This document shows, piece after piece, positions 12,448-25,200 of a stretch of 64,000 nt of DNA; the first letter of the stretch is position 1, and every line of letters starts with the position of its first letter. The translations under genes and the position numbers were made by a program. The notes beneath the pieces are model-generated. The model did no database searches, was not told where the DNA came from, and saw only the letters and a program-made list of their open reading frames with translations. The stretch comes from Takakia lepidozioides (lineage: Eukaryota; Streptophyta; Takakiopsida; Takakiales; Takakiaceae), in assembly GCA_030704615.1 (NCBI GenBank), contig CM060731.1, forward strand, positions 17,174,001 to 17,238,000, given 5' to 3'.

Positions 12448-12840
12448 TCTCTAAAGCTTGAAAACAAGAGCCTCAATGGGCTGAGGCATGCTCCACACAT
12501 GCCCACTCTCACCATAAGGGAATCAGCTCCTTTGCTTCATTTCTTGCACCCACAAACCTGAAAATACAAGCTTCAGGCAGGCTGAAAAGCATGCTCACAT
12601 GCCCTACAGGGAAACCAGCCCCTTCCTTCTTTCTTGCACTCCCACACTGAAAGTTGCAGCCTTCACCAGGCTGATAGCATGCTCCACACATGCATTGCCC
12701 CTCACATAAGGGAAGTCAGCCCTTCCCCGTCATTGCGTGCCCTCCAAGCTTGAAGATAGAAGCTTCAATGAGCTGATACAGCTCCCACATGCAACCTCTT
12801 CACAAGAGGAATCAGCCCCCTATCTTGGCTCCTGGGCTCC
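12448..12840. repeat. Degenerate ~90-105-bp tandem array, about four copies
   Basis: Four successive units start near 12448, 12557, 12648 and 12750. Each runs in the same order: a cttgaaa/cctgaaa start, an aagcttca-like segment, ggctgatagcatgctc, cacatgc, a run ending in agggaatcagc, then ttcttgcaccc or similar. Copies differ by many substitutions and small indels, so the array is old. Confidence 0.75.
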
Positions 12841-14073
12841 TTGATGCTCTCTAAGAAAGACTAAGCACTCCACAGCCTTGCAAGCTCCTGAAACCATAAG
12901 CTTACATTCCAGTCACAAAGACACTTCTCTTGTGGTGCAAAGAGCTCTTCTTCCAAGCTCTGAAAACCCTAGGACACATTCCATGGCCTCGCGCACCTCT
13001 TAGCTCCTGTTCCAGCCCTGCTCTTGCCATGACAAAAGCACTCTCAATGCTGAAGCTCGAGATTGAAACCCAATCTCACCATACTCCACAAAGTGCACTG
13101 CAGCATGGTGCTTTCATCTCTGAAGCTGAAGATCGAATGCCAAGGTCTACCACCTCGTAACCATCGCCTCCGCGTCTAACAACAAAGAGCTCCACGCTCC
13201 TTGCATAACAAACTTGGTTTCTCTCATTCTCAAGCAAAAACCACAAGTGCTACAACTAAATAGTATCTGGCACTCACAGATACGAGCTGATCTTTCTCGA
13301 GTGATAAATAAGAAGAATACAAGCCGAGCTCACAAATCTGAAGCATAAACTCATGCATATATAAACCTCATCACTCAAAATACAAGTAAAGCCAAGTGCA
13401 CCCCACGCCATGGGGAATCCACACTACGGCGCCATCGCTAGGCGCGGTGAGGCTCAACCGAGAAAGATGAGCTCCCGCGGTGCCGTGAAGATAAACACTC
13501 CAGGGCCTAAATCTGCCTTGACCCCTGGATTGACACTTGGGCAATCCCAAATATCAATATGTAAAGCTAGCTATTTCCTAGCTAGTTTCACACTAGTGGT
13601 AAAATAACTTGACAGAGGTTTACAACTCCAATGGGATGAGCATGGATTTTAAAGTATATTTGATGCAAGACATTGTTTAAAGGAGTTGTTCAAACTAATT
13701 CTGCTGCTAGTCTCGCATGTAATCCCTGCCATCAGGACTGAAGTTTGACAATCTATGTCCAGTATAATAATGCCATGAAGACTGATAAAATGATCAAATC
13801 GGTGGAAAATGGAAAATAGTTCATCGCCTACTTAATAGATCTATCCTTTTGTGTAATTGTCTCATAGAACAGCAAAGTTGTCAGTGGATGTGAATAGCTT
13901 TTAAAAGCAATGGGAAATGTCCAATCTATTGCAAGCCTGTTGAAAAGAGCATCCAAACATTGTGATGGGAAAATTCACATTACGTGAGATCACGGAAAAA
14001 CAGTTGTCATAGTGACCATCGCCTGCTGCAGTTAAGGAAAAATGGTTTTATTGATAATGCACAAGGTAGCACT
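12841..14073. other. Intergenic sequence downstream of the carrier gene
   Basis: No supported gene. A TATA-like catatataaacc occurs near 13355 and the stretch 13380-13560 is more GC-rich than its surroundings, so it may be an LTR fragment; I cannot find paired ends. The last few hundred bases are the presumed 3' UTR and flank of the minus-strand carrier. Confidence 0.35.
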
Positions 14074-17000
14074 TCATGATATGGACTCTAACAAATCAAC
14101 AACATATTCATAGACAACAAATGTGACAGCAGCCGCCGGTGCTGCTTTAACAACAGAGGGCAGTGTGCCCTTATAAAGCCCAGCCCACCCCCACGCTTAT
14201 GATTCGCTGAATTGCATCCCAAATGTTCCTATAAGCTTTCTCTTCTACCCTAGCTCCATAGCGTGGATGCCGAGCTAAACCTTCAACCTGTAGCCATGCA
14301 CCATCTCCTCACTGTTATCCGGACTTGGGAATTTGTGAACAATCCTGTTTAGGGACATTTCACCCGTCAGACTAGTGATTTGGATCTGGAACTCATCTCC
14401 AACAGGTTCAACCAAGGAGGCTACCAGCCCTACTAGAAAATGCTCATCCAAGACCGTATTTGGCTGGTCCATGGGTCCTACAGATTGATGTGGCACGAAC
14501 TACAGGAAAACCCAGAGTAATACAAAGCCCAAAGACAACAGTAGTTGAGAACATAAACATACTACGACAATACAGACCTGAAATCGCTTTTTGACCACAT
14601 TCAGTGGATGGCAACAAAGCTTCGCAAATGTGCCAGCCCCCAGCCCACATAGGAAGAGTTGCATGCCTGACAACTCTCCACCTCCACCACCACTCCTCAT
14701 CTGATTATAAGCCTGACATTCACAAAGTTGAGATACAGTTAGGGATCACCGGCAAAGTCTATTGCAGTAAGCTTGCCTTCTGACCTTATAAAATGAAAAG
14801 AAATCATAATTGGCATCACCTACAAACAGAAAACAGACAGCACACAGAGTGTACCAACACATATAAGACATACAATAGTCCAGCGTTTCAAAGTGTCGTA
14901 GGAGCCAAATTGGAGGCCTGCATATGGCACAATTTCTATGAGTGAAGGTGTAAGGCCAGCGTACAATCCTGCAAACCCTTTGGACCGGACAATCTCCACA
15001 AGAGCCGATCTCAAGTTTGGATATACCTGTCCCCAAATCCCCAAAGAAATGCTTCATTACATTCAGCCGGACCCTTAAACCCCAAAGTGCTCTCAGAAAT
15101 ATTATCTCACAAATCTATCCAGCTTAGGTGTGTCCCAAGTCATTGCAGAGAAGATAGCTTTCTTTCATCTCTCAATTTCAGAAACATCCAAATGCCTGAT
15201 AGAAATCGTACAATCACCACTTACACACTCTGCAAGCCGAACTTATCATTTCCTGTGTACCTCCCAATCCACCCAACTCAATTGTAAATGGAAAGTGGGC
15301 AGTAAAGGATACTACTGCAAGGAAACACACCCTTTTCCATGAAGAGGTGAGAAGCAGAGTCTGCACGGAGATTTGAGAGAGCAGTCACCTTGGGCTCTCC
15401 TTGGGATGCAAGGATGGTGCGAAGAAGGTCAAAAGGATATGACCCAATCGTGGAAGCACACCCTGCAAGTGCTCCGCCTATGTACGACATGCATGGACTC
15501 AGCTGTATATGATCCTCTGTTTCTCACCCCCCAAACATCCCATACTTATCATGTGCATCCTTATCCTACCTTGGAAAGTCACAGGGAGTTGGAGAGCTGT
15601 GTGATGGGGGTGGTCAACAGCAGCAGGCTCATACATCTACCATGTGCATAAAAACTAACAGGCGGAAGAATTTCCCTGCTTTCTGTTCGGGGGTTACAAC
15701 CACTCGAGACACTACATCTGGCACTTGTTGCTGTCACAAAAAGACACTATGAGGCCACACAACTCTTTTTAGTATACCACAGTACATGTCCAACGTGAGG
15801 GGTGCAGCAACAATGCACTGAAACATTCAACTTCAATAGAAAGAACAGTGAATTGCATTGTTAATAAAGTCTTTGGAGGGCTGGAGGAGATGCAGACCTC
15901 CCTTGGCAGAGCCTGCAGCCATAGTCTTGAATTTATGAAGAACAACAAAATGGATAGCTGTGTATGGCATCACCAGTAGCAAAGGCGGAACATTTCCACG
16001 CCAGAATCCCTGCTCCAGAGCCCCCCATTGTCCCGCCTTTTCAGCAAGATGCAATGCCTAGGTTGGGTAAACAGCACAATCACCACGCGAAGTATCTCTG
16101 GTTACCAACAGCTGCTGTTTGCTTCATTTCTAACAAGGACCACCTCGACATGTCCTCTTTCTTTCTCAACTCCCCCTCCTTCAAATTGCCTCCTTGTTTG
16201 CTGTCACTAGGTCTGCCACCAGTGCATCCAATTGTTATTGTATAGATAGGGTTCTGAGATGAGGGAAAGCTAAAGAAGATTCGCCTCAACTGAATTATTC
16301 TACTCGCAAAACAACAGTTACTACATGGTTGCAAGGCAATCCCGGCTTATACTCTTACATGCTGGCCGCAGGTGCTGTGCTGGTCACAAACTACACATAG
16401 TAGTATGGTACCAAAGGTTGAAACCTCAACTGCAATTCCACATCCAAGAAACAATATCCAGCACACAGCTGCAGCTAGTACTAGCTTGCAACCTTCTGAA
16501 AAAAGCGGGAACAATGGTGTTTGAGCATACAGGAAGTCCCTCCTCACGCAGTATGTCACGGGCAGCCTGAAAGAAGCCAGTGTACTTGGAGACTCCTTGC
16601 GTAGCAACGCCACTAGTCCAACGTGTACCCGTCGGCTCCAGCTGCACCTGTCTTTCAAAGCGCCAACCAACTGTCTCCAAGGTATTGCGTGACAGCAGAG
16701 CGCCGTGGGTTGCTACCTCAGGTATGACCCACAAAATACATAGCTCCCCTTATCGCAGATGCCTACCTAACAGCTCATCCTTACAACTTCGAGTTTCCGT
16801 TCACATTAAAAAGTAAAAGATGGCAAACGGGCTTCATCATTAACCCTACTATCTGCAAGTTGACATGGGGGATAACCACTGCTCGAGAGCACCTGAAACC
16901 ACAAAACATCTCCATGGCAATAAAGGTCTTCCTGCAGAACCAAATTGCTCTAACACAGAAGGAGACCTAAAGCTGTATTGCATCCCAAAATGGTCAATCT

Positions 17001-17329
17001 TTAGCCCGGCCATACTCGATCCAAGAATTTTCTGCTCATCGCATAAGTTGAAAGAGGGAGCCACATTACAATCCCCGCACAAGCCAACATCCCTCCACCA
17101 CACACCCATTCAAGAAAGCATGATCACACCACAACATGTAATAATTAAGGAGGTCTCTCATGCAATCAACCGATTGCCCCAGTTACAAGCAACAGGCAAA
17201 AGACAGAATTCGGACCTGAAAGCGAATCTTGATCACGTCCAATGGCGAGACTACGGTACGGGAAAACCCCCCAGCGCTTGCCCCCGCCACCGCATCCACC
17301 CACGCCCGATGCCGGTGCTCCATCACCAT
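14074..17329 (-). CDS. TPC: Mitochondrial thiamine diphosphate carrier (SLC25 family), with an apparent frameshift
   Basis: Exons in transcript order: 17216-17329, 16531-16647, 15898-16009, 15389-15516, 14874-15026, 14578-14712, 14074-14287. Three SLC25 repeats are seen, with signatures [19 protein letters not shown] and CHPLNVVKK. Plant TPC landmarks include VQLEPT after the first signature, DHIQLSP before the second repeat, LASQGEPK after its signature, and [11 protein letters not shown] after the third signature. Such carriers import thiamine diphosphate across the inner mitochondrial membrane. The start chosen (MVMEHRH) gives about 323 residues, the usual size. Six exons join in phase, but the last is 214 nt and carries one extra base in a C-run (G-run on the coding strand) at about 14184-14192, giving a premature TAA at 14171-14173. 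The other frame then continues [14 protein letters not shown] to the natural stop. This is either an assembly error or a recent mutation. Confidence 0.93.
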
Positions 17330-19205
17330 CCCCTCCGCACAGCACCAAACCCTTTGCAGAGCAATACAAACCTCCCCACTTGGTGCGGCACTCGCTGTGC
17401 CCTTCCAGTCACAATCAAACCTGCATGAATCAGAGCCCATGTATTACCTTCCTGGAGGTAATACAAAATCCGACCTCCCCCACTACTCTCGGCAGACTTG
17501 GCAAAAACTCCGTCCTTTTTTTTTGTTTTTTTTGGATTAAAGGGATGAAGTCAATTTGGATTTGTCAAACTTTCCTTTTATTTTAATTTATTTTCAAAGA
17601 TAGATGAGGAGCCTATTGTCGTCCTCAAAGCCCATTGGGTCCGACTCGATTCTTCAACAGAAAGGTGGAAGCCGGTGTAAATAAGAGCTTACTACCCATA
17701 CTTAATAAGCTTCAACTCTTAAAACTCTCAGGGCACCGTCCCTGTTCCGGGAAGGAAAAAAAAAAGAAAAAAAGATAGACTCAAAAAACACAAAAAACAA
17801 CAAAAACAACAAAAAAAAAGACTATGGTCATGCGGGCTGGTCCCCCACACAGGAGAGCACCTCTTTTAGGGGAAAACACATGCACACCCACACACACACA
17901 CGTCTGTAAGGTTTTTGGTAAGAACTAAGAACATGAGTCCATCGATCCAGAAGTTTGAATTTAAGCTCTGGTTATAAACGTAACCTATTTCGGTAGGAAG
18001 GGGTTGGTCCACCGCAAACTCAATAGCATTATGGGGGGTTCTCTTCATATGGCGCGATTGAGTGGCCCAACACCTCAATCTCATTGTCTAAAGGCAAGGT
18101 GACATATTATCCTTGCTTTGTACTGAAAGGATTTGTTGAGGGTATCAATCTGACATGTTAGTATATATATAGTAAGCAAGGTAGTTTGTTTTGTTTTTGT
18201 TGTTTTGTGTGTGTAGCATTCTCCCAAACCGCAAGGCCTCTGCTAGGGGTCTGATACCGCTGAAAATCCCTCGCTGAGTCAGGGTGCATCGAGGCGGGTT
18301 CATATTTGGACCTGCCGTGTGTGAGATATCTTCAATGGTCCTTTGCACCATCGTGGCTTTGCGCATTATGGAGTCCACATCATCTCAACCAATGCAGTTT
18401 CCTTCATTCGTGAAAATCACATAATTAGAGATTGTCTATCTTTGTTGCCCCAATCAGAGCCCCATACCAAGCCGTTGGTCTGGTTGAACTAACACTCTCT
18501 TACAGGTAGTAGTCCCAAACTCTATCTATGATTAATGCATGATAATAAGCCTCGAAATGGCAAAATCACCCTGTCTCCAATGTCATGCTTAAATAGTAGT
18601 TTCACGAATGCACCGTCAAGGCATGAAAAATAAAGATCACACACAACCACGCACCCTCCTTAATCCACATTTTTACTAGCTGTGGCAAATGAAAACCCCA
18701 CTCTTCTTTCCGATTTATGGGCAAACATTAGGTACTTTACAGAGGTGGTCTTCACAAAAAAACACTGCACTGCTTCATTGCATAAGAAGCAATTTAGTGG
18801 TGTCATACGCATCCTGAATAGCCCAAGAAGTGGTCTCTACTCTCGAGACATCATGGCTTACATCAGGAAATTGAAAAGCATTTCCATTTTCCTAGAAGAT
18901 GTCACCTTAACTTGTTAGTAGAAGAAGTGCATATACCTTTGGCACCAGCTCCACGAGAGAAGCTCTTAGTCTTCTACATGCCTTTTATTTCTTTTTGTGG
19001 CTTTGTGGTTTCTTGATCACACCCTATCTTGGTCGGCACCCCGACCCTCCCTCAACCGGAGTATCTCTGCATTTAAAAAGGCAGCATACTCCGTTCCTAT
19101 GCAGTTTTTCTTTTTCAAGGAAGCGAGGACTGCTCTATCTACACTTGGTTTCTTCAGACACACCATTGAGCCCTGACAAACTTTTTTGGTCTTTTTGGTG
19201 GGTAC
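17330..19205. other. Intergenic, low-complexity stretch
   Basis: No supported gene. It lies between the 5' end of the carrier gene and the 3' end of the coiled-coil gene, so it should contain the carrier promoter and the 3' UTR of the other gene. Poly-T (about 17513-17530), an A-rich block and a CA run are visible. The minus ORFs at 17866-18084 and 18145-18378 resemble nothing I know. Confidence 0.4.
17752..17905. repeat. A-rich low-complexity block followed by a short CA repeat
   Basis: Runs of A broken by single g or c from about 17755 to 17820, then (ca)n around 17882-17901. Confidence 0.8.
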
Positions 19206-22200
19206 CTATGCAGGGGTTGGTTCCATCTGCCGACCAGAAGCTTCGGTATGTATTATTACTTCGCTAATGTTGTCTCCATATGGAATGATCTTAACAATCG
19301 TGGTCTGTGTCGGTTCACAGTCTTCTGGACTGACCTTAACAGGGACAGCCTCATTTTTGATAGTTTTAGATACACAACCAGCCCCTTCTTCCAAGTGTGG
19401 GAAAGATTCAGGACGGCCACCTTCCCATGCATGAACAGGTGAGTGGTGCTGCACTCTGCCATAAGGGGAAACGTGTGGACTTCTTGATCCCCTGCACCCC
19501 TGTAATGGGTTGGGATACCTACTCTGTCCCTTGTGGGATGGGAAAAGATACGGGGTCCCACCTTGTGAGGCAGGAGGAGGATGTTGATTTCGTCCTTCCT
19601 GCGGTGGGAAACAGTACTGACTCTGCCCATTTGGAGTACTTGGACTTGGATGGCTTCTTCTGCAGGGAGAGGCAATGTTCATTCCCCTTCCACCCCAGGG
19701 GAAGTGGTGCTGAATGGCTGTTGGGTGAACTTGCCTAAGAGATTGGTCAGGGACCGGCCCTTGGCTTGCAGGTCTAGTGCTGGCCCTTGCTTTCTCAACT
19801 TCCCATGATCTATCTCCAGGGGCCGTCCGCGGCCGATTCACCCTGGTCTTGGACCCTCCAGCCCCGTTGGAACTGATCTGGCCATGCACATCTGATAATG
19901 CCTGTGCCAGGTTGTTGCAAAATCCCCATACTGAGTTGAGTGTCCTCTTTCTTTCGGGACCTTGGTGCCTTCCAATGGACGCCCTGGTGGCCTCACCCTC
20001 TGATTTGGCGGGGCCCTGCTTCAATAAAGGACAAAATGTAGCATACTAAGCAATTCCACTTGAGTGAAAGTCTACCAGAAGAAAGTAGCAAACTGTCTGG
20101 TAAGGCTTATCAACTAATACTAGCAATGCTCTGCCTCCCACACATGCTCATCGATTTTATTCCTACCATGTCAAGCATGTGTGGTCCGTACATCTCTGAT
20201 CTGAAGACTTCAATACATGTCCAGAAGTTCGACTGAGTCCAGACTCCAATATAGAGTTGAATCAGGAATGGACAGTGTTGGGCAGGTGCTTTAACTTAAC
20301 ATGTGGGTCTGGGTAAGTTGGCCACTTGAAATTCAATCAGGGTCCAGGCCCGCTGATAGAATTTTTTAATTTCAAATTACCCACCAGGTCCAGGTAAAAT
20401 GCATTTTGATTTATTTCTTGGTTATATTTAAATACACAACAATGTCAGAATTTACCCTGAGGCTATGGATAAAATCAGGTTATAGTCCAATTGGATAAAA
20501 TATATTATTAAATAGTAAAAGTTCAAAACAAAATTAATATAATACAAAAATATACGCCACAACACTATAATTATGATATAATTAGATATATACTACATTA
20601 TAACCAAGATATTACAATTATGATGTCACCCTTACTTATACTGATTGCTCATACCATGGACTAGATAGGTATATTATAACCCATTGATGCAGGGTATGTA
20701 TAAATTAAGATGTACCCTAACATCAGGGTGTACATCGGGGTCCCAAAATATGCTACATCAGGTTATATATCTGGATACATATCCCTATACCCGGCGGGTA
20801 TATCCGGGTAGCAAATATACCCGCCCAACAGGTTTCTACATATATTATAAAGAACAACCTCCGCACCTTCAACCTTCCACCAGGGGATTATACAAGAGGA
20901 AGACTCTTGCCGAAGCAACCATAACTTATGGTGTCACTTCACCCCGAAGGACTACTGCCTTCTGTTTGGAAGGTGGACACTGGATACCTTCTAACGCCCA
21001 CAATCAGGCAACACCATTGATCAAGGTACGTCCCATTTTATAGCTTGGTTGGCCATAATGGGTGACATCAACATACACCTATGTGGCTTCAAACCCACGA
21101 CCACTTGTACGGCGGCCTTGTGCCCTAACCACTCGGCCATGGATTGGATGCTGGGGATGATGCACATGTACTCCACATCCGAGTCATGGCTATGCTTCTA
21201 GTGCCCAAGGAACTTCAGCAAGTGGGTCGTCCCCTTTCATATTCAGTGATAATATGCACTCCCACTATGTACGGCTACATCACCTTTCGAAGGCTACAAT
21301 ACATACGTAAAGTCCATGATGGTTGCCAAATGTCCTATAGCACATGTCCATAAGCATCTGAGTTTGGAAGGAATGTCGGAGCCAAAACAGAAATTTGCAT
21401 ACCTGGAGCTGAAGGGATTGCATCTCCTGTGTTAAGAGTGTTTGCAGCTCAATTACCTCCTGCTGCAATGATATCTGACCAACCCAGTAAAACACATGAC
21501 AACTGTTGTAACTAAGGTCATGTGATTCTGAGCTTGATGCAAATGCTGACAGGTACAAAAAACTATCCTTCCTGTAAGCGGAGCTGGGCCGACTTCAAAG
21601 AACTATGTCCCTTTAGGCAACCTCAGAGAACACAATGCTAGGTACTTAAGCTCAGATTCACTATGGGTAATGGTCTCTTGACCTGCTAGACCACATGTCC
21701 CTGCAATTGCAGGTGTTGGGTAAAGAACATAATGCAAACCATATCAGAAAAGCAGGCCTGCCTGTAAAGCTCGCAGTGCTCTTGCAGTAAATGTCATCCC
21801 ATCAGTGGCTACTGGGTCGTGTTCTTTTGAACCAGTCCGGGTAACCGCAGACACTTTACGTCCTACCCCAAGATTATGACTGAGAGTGCGCACAGGACAT
21901 CCAGATGAAAAACCAGTCACAGGCCCTCTCTGCTGGCTCGCACCAGAACCCCGCATCACTGATGAGGCCTTTCGGTCAGCCTGAATGATGCCTAGATTTC
22001 TGGGCACAGACGCATTTGGAATGTCCAATTCCACAACAGGACAAGAGGCCACCAATGCACTCTCGTTACTGTGGGCTTTGGCATGAGCGAGAGTACTGTC
22101 AATCACCAACTGATGTTTCTTAGGTTTCTGTGGTTTAGCTGGCTGACTCTCCCGCAAAGTTAGCAGCTGCCAACGAAAGAAATTTCGCTCCATCTGTCGC

Positions 22201-25200
22201 CGCTCTGCTACCCTCCGTACCCACCCTGGGAGGGCCTCCATCATTTTGTCTAATGACATCTGTCTTGAGATAGTTTTTTTCTCTAGTATGCAGGTTCGAG
22301 CGAATGCCCGCCAAGCTGATAAAATGAGAGGCACCAGCTTGCATTCCATTGACATGTAATTCGCCGCTTTTTTCACCGAGGTGGTCAAGTTTCCAAACTG
22401 CGCTGACCTCAAACGTTGAGCTAGCTTACTGGCCTTGTCTTCCTCATGGACCTGCCCACACTTGCATGAAAGAGGGAGAAATTCAACCAACCAGGTAGGA
22501 TGCAGCATGGCTTGATGGAGCCTATCTACCAACTGAAGCCACATTCAGAAGCCTCACACAAAGTTCTAAAAGCCACAGGAAGTGCTGATGTCTTTTCAGT
22601 GTTTGGGTGTAATGAACAGGAACAAGAGCTCCAATGGTGAGAGAACGAGATCTTCATTTTGGCCACATGAGGTAGCTGAAGTGCCAGGACCAGAATCAAT
22701 GCAACTCTAAAATTGGTGCAAAAGTGCAATATTCCACACACTGATGCTCCCAATGTGGAGAGGTTTTGTTTTGTCATATGTTTTGTTTTGTTTTACATGG
22801 TAAAGTGTTACCAGATGAGTGTCCTCTTTCCCTCCATTCTGTACTCCCATGCCATGCAGTCGCTTGCCCAGTAGTTCCGCCCTGGCATTACATTTCACAG
22901 CCTGCTCAGACTTCAATCAAATACTTCAGCTTCAAATGCTCATACCAGCATTGTCTCAGATCGAAGACATTTCAAATTTCAACAGCTAGAACAGCCCCTT
23001 CTATAAGTGAGTGCGCGCAATGATCATGTTGCATATCAGATTTCACATGATGAGCCAACCATGGGCTGGGCAAAACTGTGAGAATTTCCCTGAAAGACAC
23101 ATGTAAGCTACACCATATCCATACACTACAGGTTTTGCATCAGTGGCAAAAGAAAGAGAGACCTGGCAGCTGATGCAGCCCACCGCCATTTCCAAGCTGT
23201 CCAATGCTTCACTGCCTTTAAGTCCCTGTCTCTCTCAGGTAGAAATGAGGTTGAAGACGTATCCTCTAGTTGAGGCCTCACTGCTTGCTGCTCACTTACT
23301 GGCGAGAAGCATACATGCCTTTTTGGGCTCCGATTACCCTCCCCCCATGTTTGATAGTCTTCTACGACACCTTCAGCATTGCTGGACACCATTGTAAGAC
23401 CATGGGACAGGTCCTCTGATTTAGCAACTTTGGTCACCTTGCACCCATGCTGACGAACAGTTGCCCTCTTGTCAAGACCATCATAGCTCAAATGTTCTTC
23501 TCTGAAAGGAAACGAATGCCAATTTACTGAGCTTTCAAACTCTCGCATGTGCCCAGTTAGCCTCTTGAGGTGCTTCACCATTTCCAATGCCACCTCTTCA
23601 GACACCTTAGCTCGCTCTTCTGCTGTGCAATGCAACTTCAGTTGTAGCTCCTGATTGACACCAGTAACATTAACAAGCAAGCCAGCAATTGCGAACCATT
23701 GCATCCCCTCTTTCAATCAATGTCTCGAGTCTTGGTTGGAATAAATAAGAGACAAGGGGGGATGATCACGAAAAATTGCATGGTAAGGCTAAAAGTGGTC
23801 AGGACACTCTATAAATGTGCCTAGCTTGCCCACTTACTGCTGCATGTCCTAGTGGTCATCCAGCTAAATAGCTTCCCACCTTTTACTGCTCTTACTCTTC
23901 CTGCTAACTATAAGGACTGAAATTAGATGGCCACAAGGGGTACCTCTGCACGGCAGGAGGCCAAATCTGCTCGCTCCACCGCATGATGAAGCTGCAGCAT
24001 CAACTCTTCCCTCTCTCGACTCAAGCCACTGCAACGCTCTGCGAATGACGCCAAATCCATCTGCCATTGCAGACCAATACACAACCTACAATCCCTCATT
24101 TTTAAATCTTATCATAGCACTTAAGATGGTACTATGCTGTAATCGTCATCGATTGAAGTCCAAGGTTATACTCGATCAGACTAGATAGAAATTATTTACA
24201 GCACAAAAAGAAATTACACGTGCATAGAACTCCCTTGGCAAGCAAATAGATATTGGGTTGCATACCCAGACCTACACATGGCTATGGGTTGTGTGCAGAA
24301 ATTTCCTAGGTGTCACAACCAGGCCTCAAAATTTTGATTCATAACCAACTTAGATCTGCAGCTGAAAATCACCCAGCCTATGTGTGCTACTACAAGCATG
24401 CAAACTTAGTTTCTTAGATTATATTTCAGGTATATAAATCCTCGGAGGCCTTGCTAGGAAAATTGTAAAGCAAACATGCAAAGGAGAGAAGCAGAAAATT
24501 GAAAATTACACATGGCAATAAATTTGACCTCTTTTGCATACTTGGCACCATAGGCTTGTCGTAGTTGGTCCTGCAGGCTCTGAATTTCGGCATTGTGTTC
24601 AGTTTTCAGCGACTCAATGTGTTGCTGGTGCATGGTCTGCAGGTCTGCCAGTCTGGCCACTACCACCTGCAGCCTCTCCAGCTCCTCGCCCCGCATTCCA
24701 AGTTCCTGATCCCTGCGTGCCAACTAGCACCCAAAAATCTTTCCACATGACGTCACAGTAGCACTCAAAATGCTTGCCACATTATCCTGCAAAGATCCAG
24801 AAACTATGCTGGGAGCCCACCCTGACCCTACAGCCACATGCCAGACTTACATATGTCACATCATACATATGCCTATGCACAACAAGCAGACTCGTTCAAC
24901 AAGACATTCAAATATCTAGTTCGTAAGGAAAACATTCAAAGACGGGCCTTTCATTTTTACCTTGACTTGGAGAAGGTGCTAAAACCAGAGGTTTAAGAGC
25001 TGTATAAACAAAAACGCCCATGCAGAATGTCAGACAGAGAGGAGCATACAATGCAAGGATACACGTGAGATCATTCAAGGTCATCAGAGCTGCAAAGGGG
25101 GAATGGTGTAGGGGCACATCGTCACCAACTCAGACCTACTCCTCAAAGCTGACCTACTGACTTACAATGAGCAGACTGGTCTCATTGATTGGATAAAACT

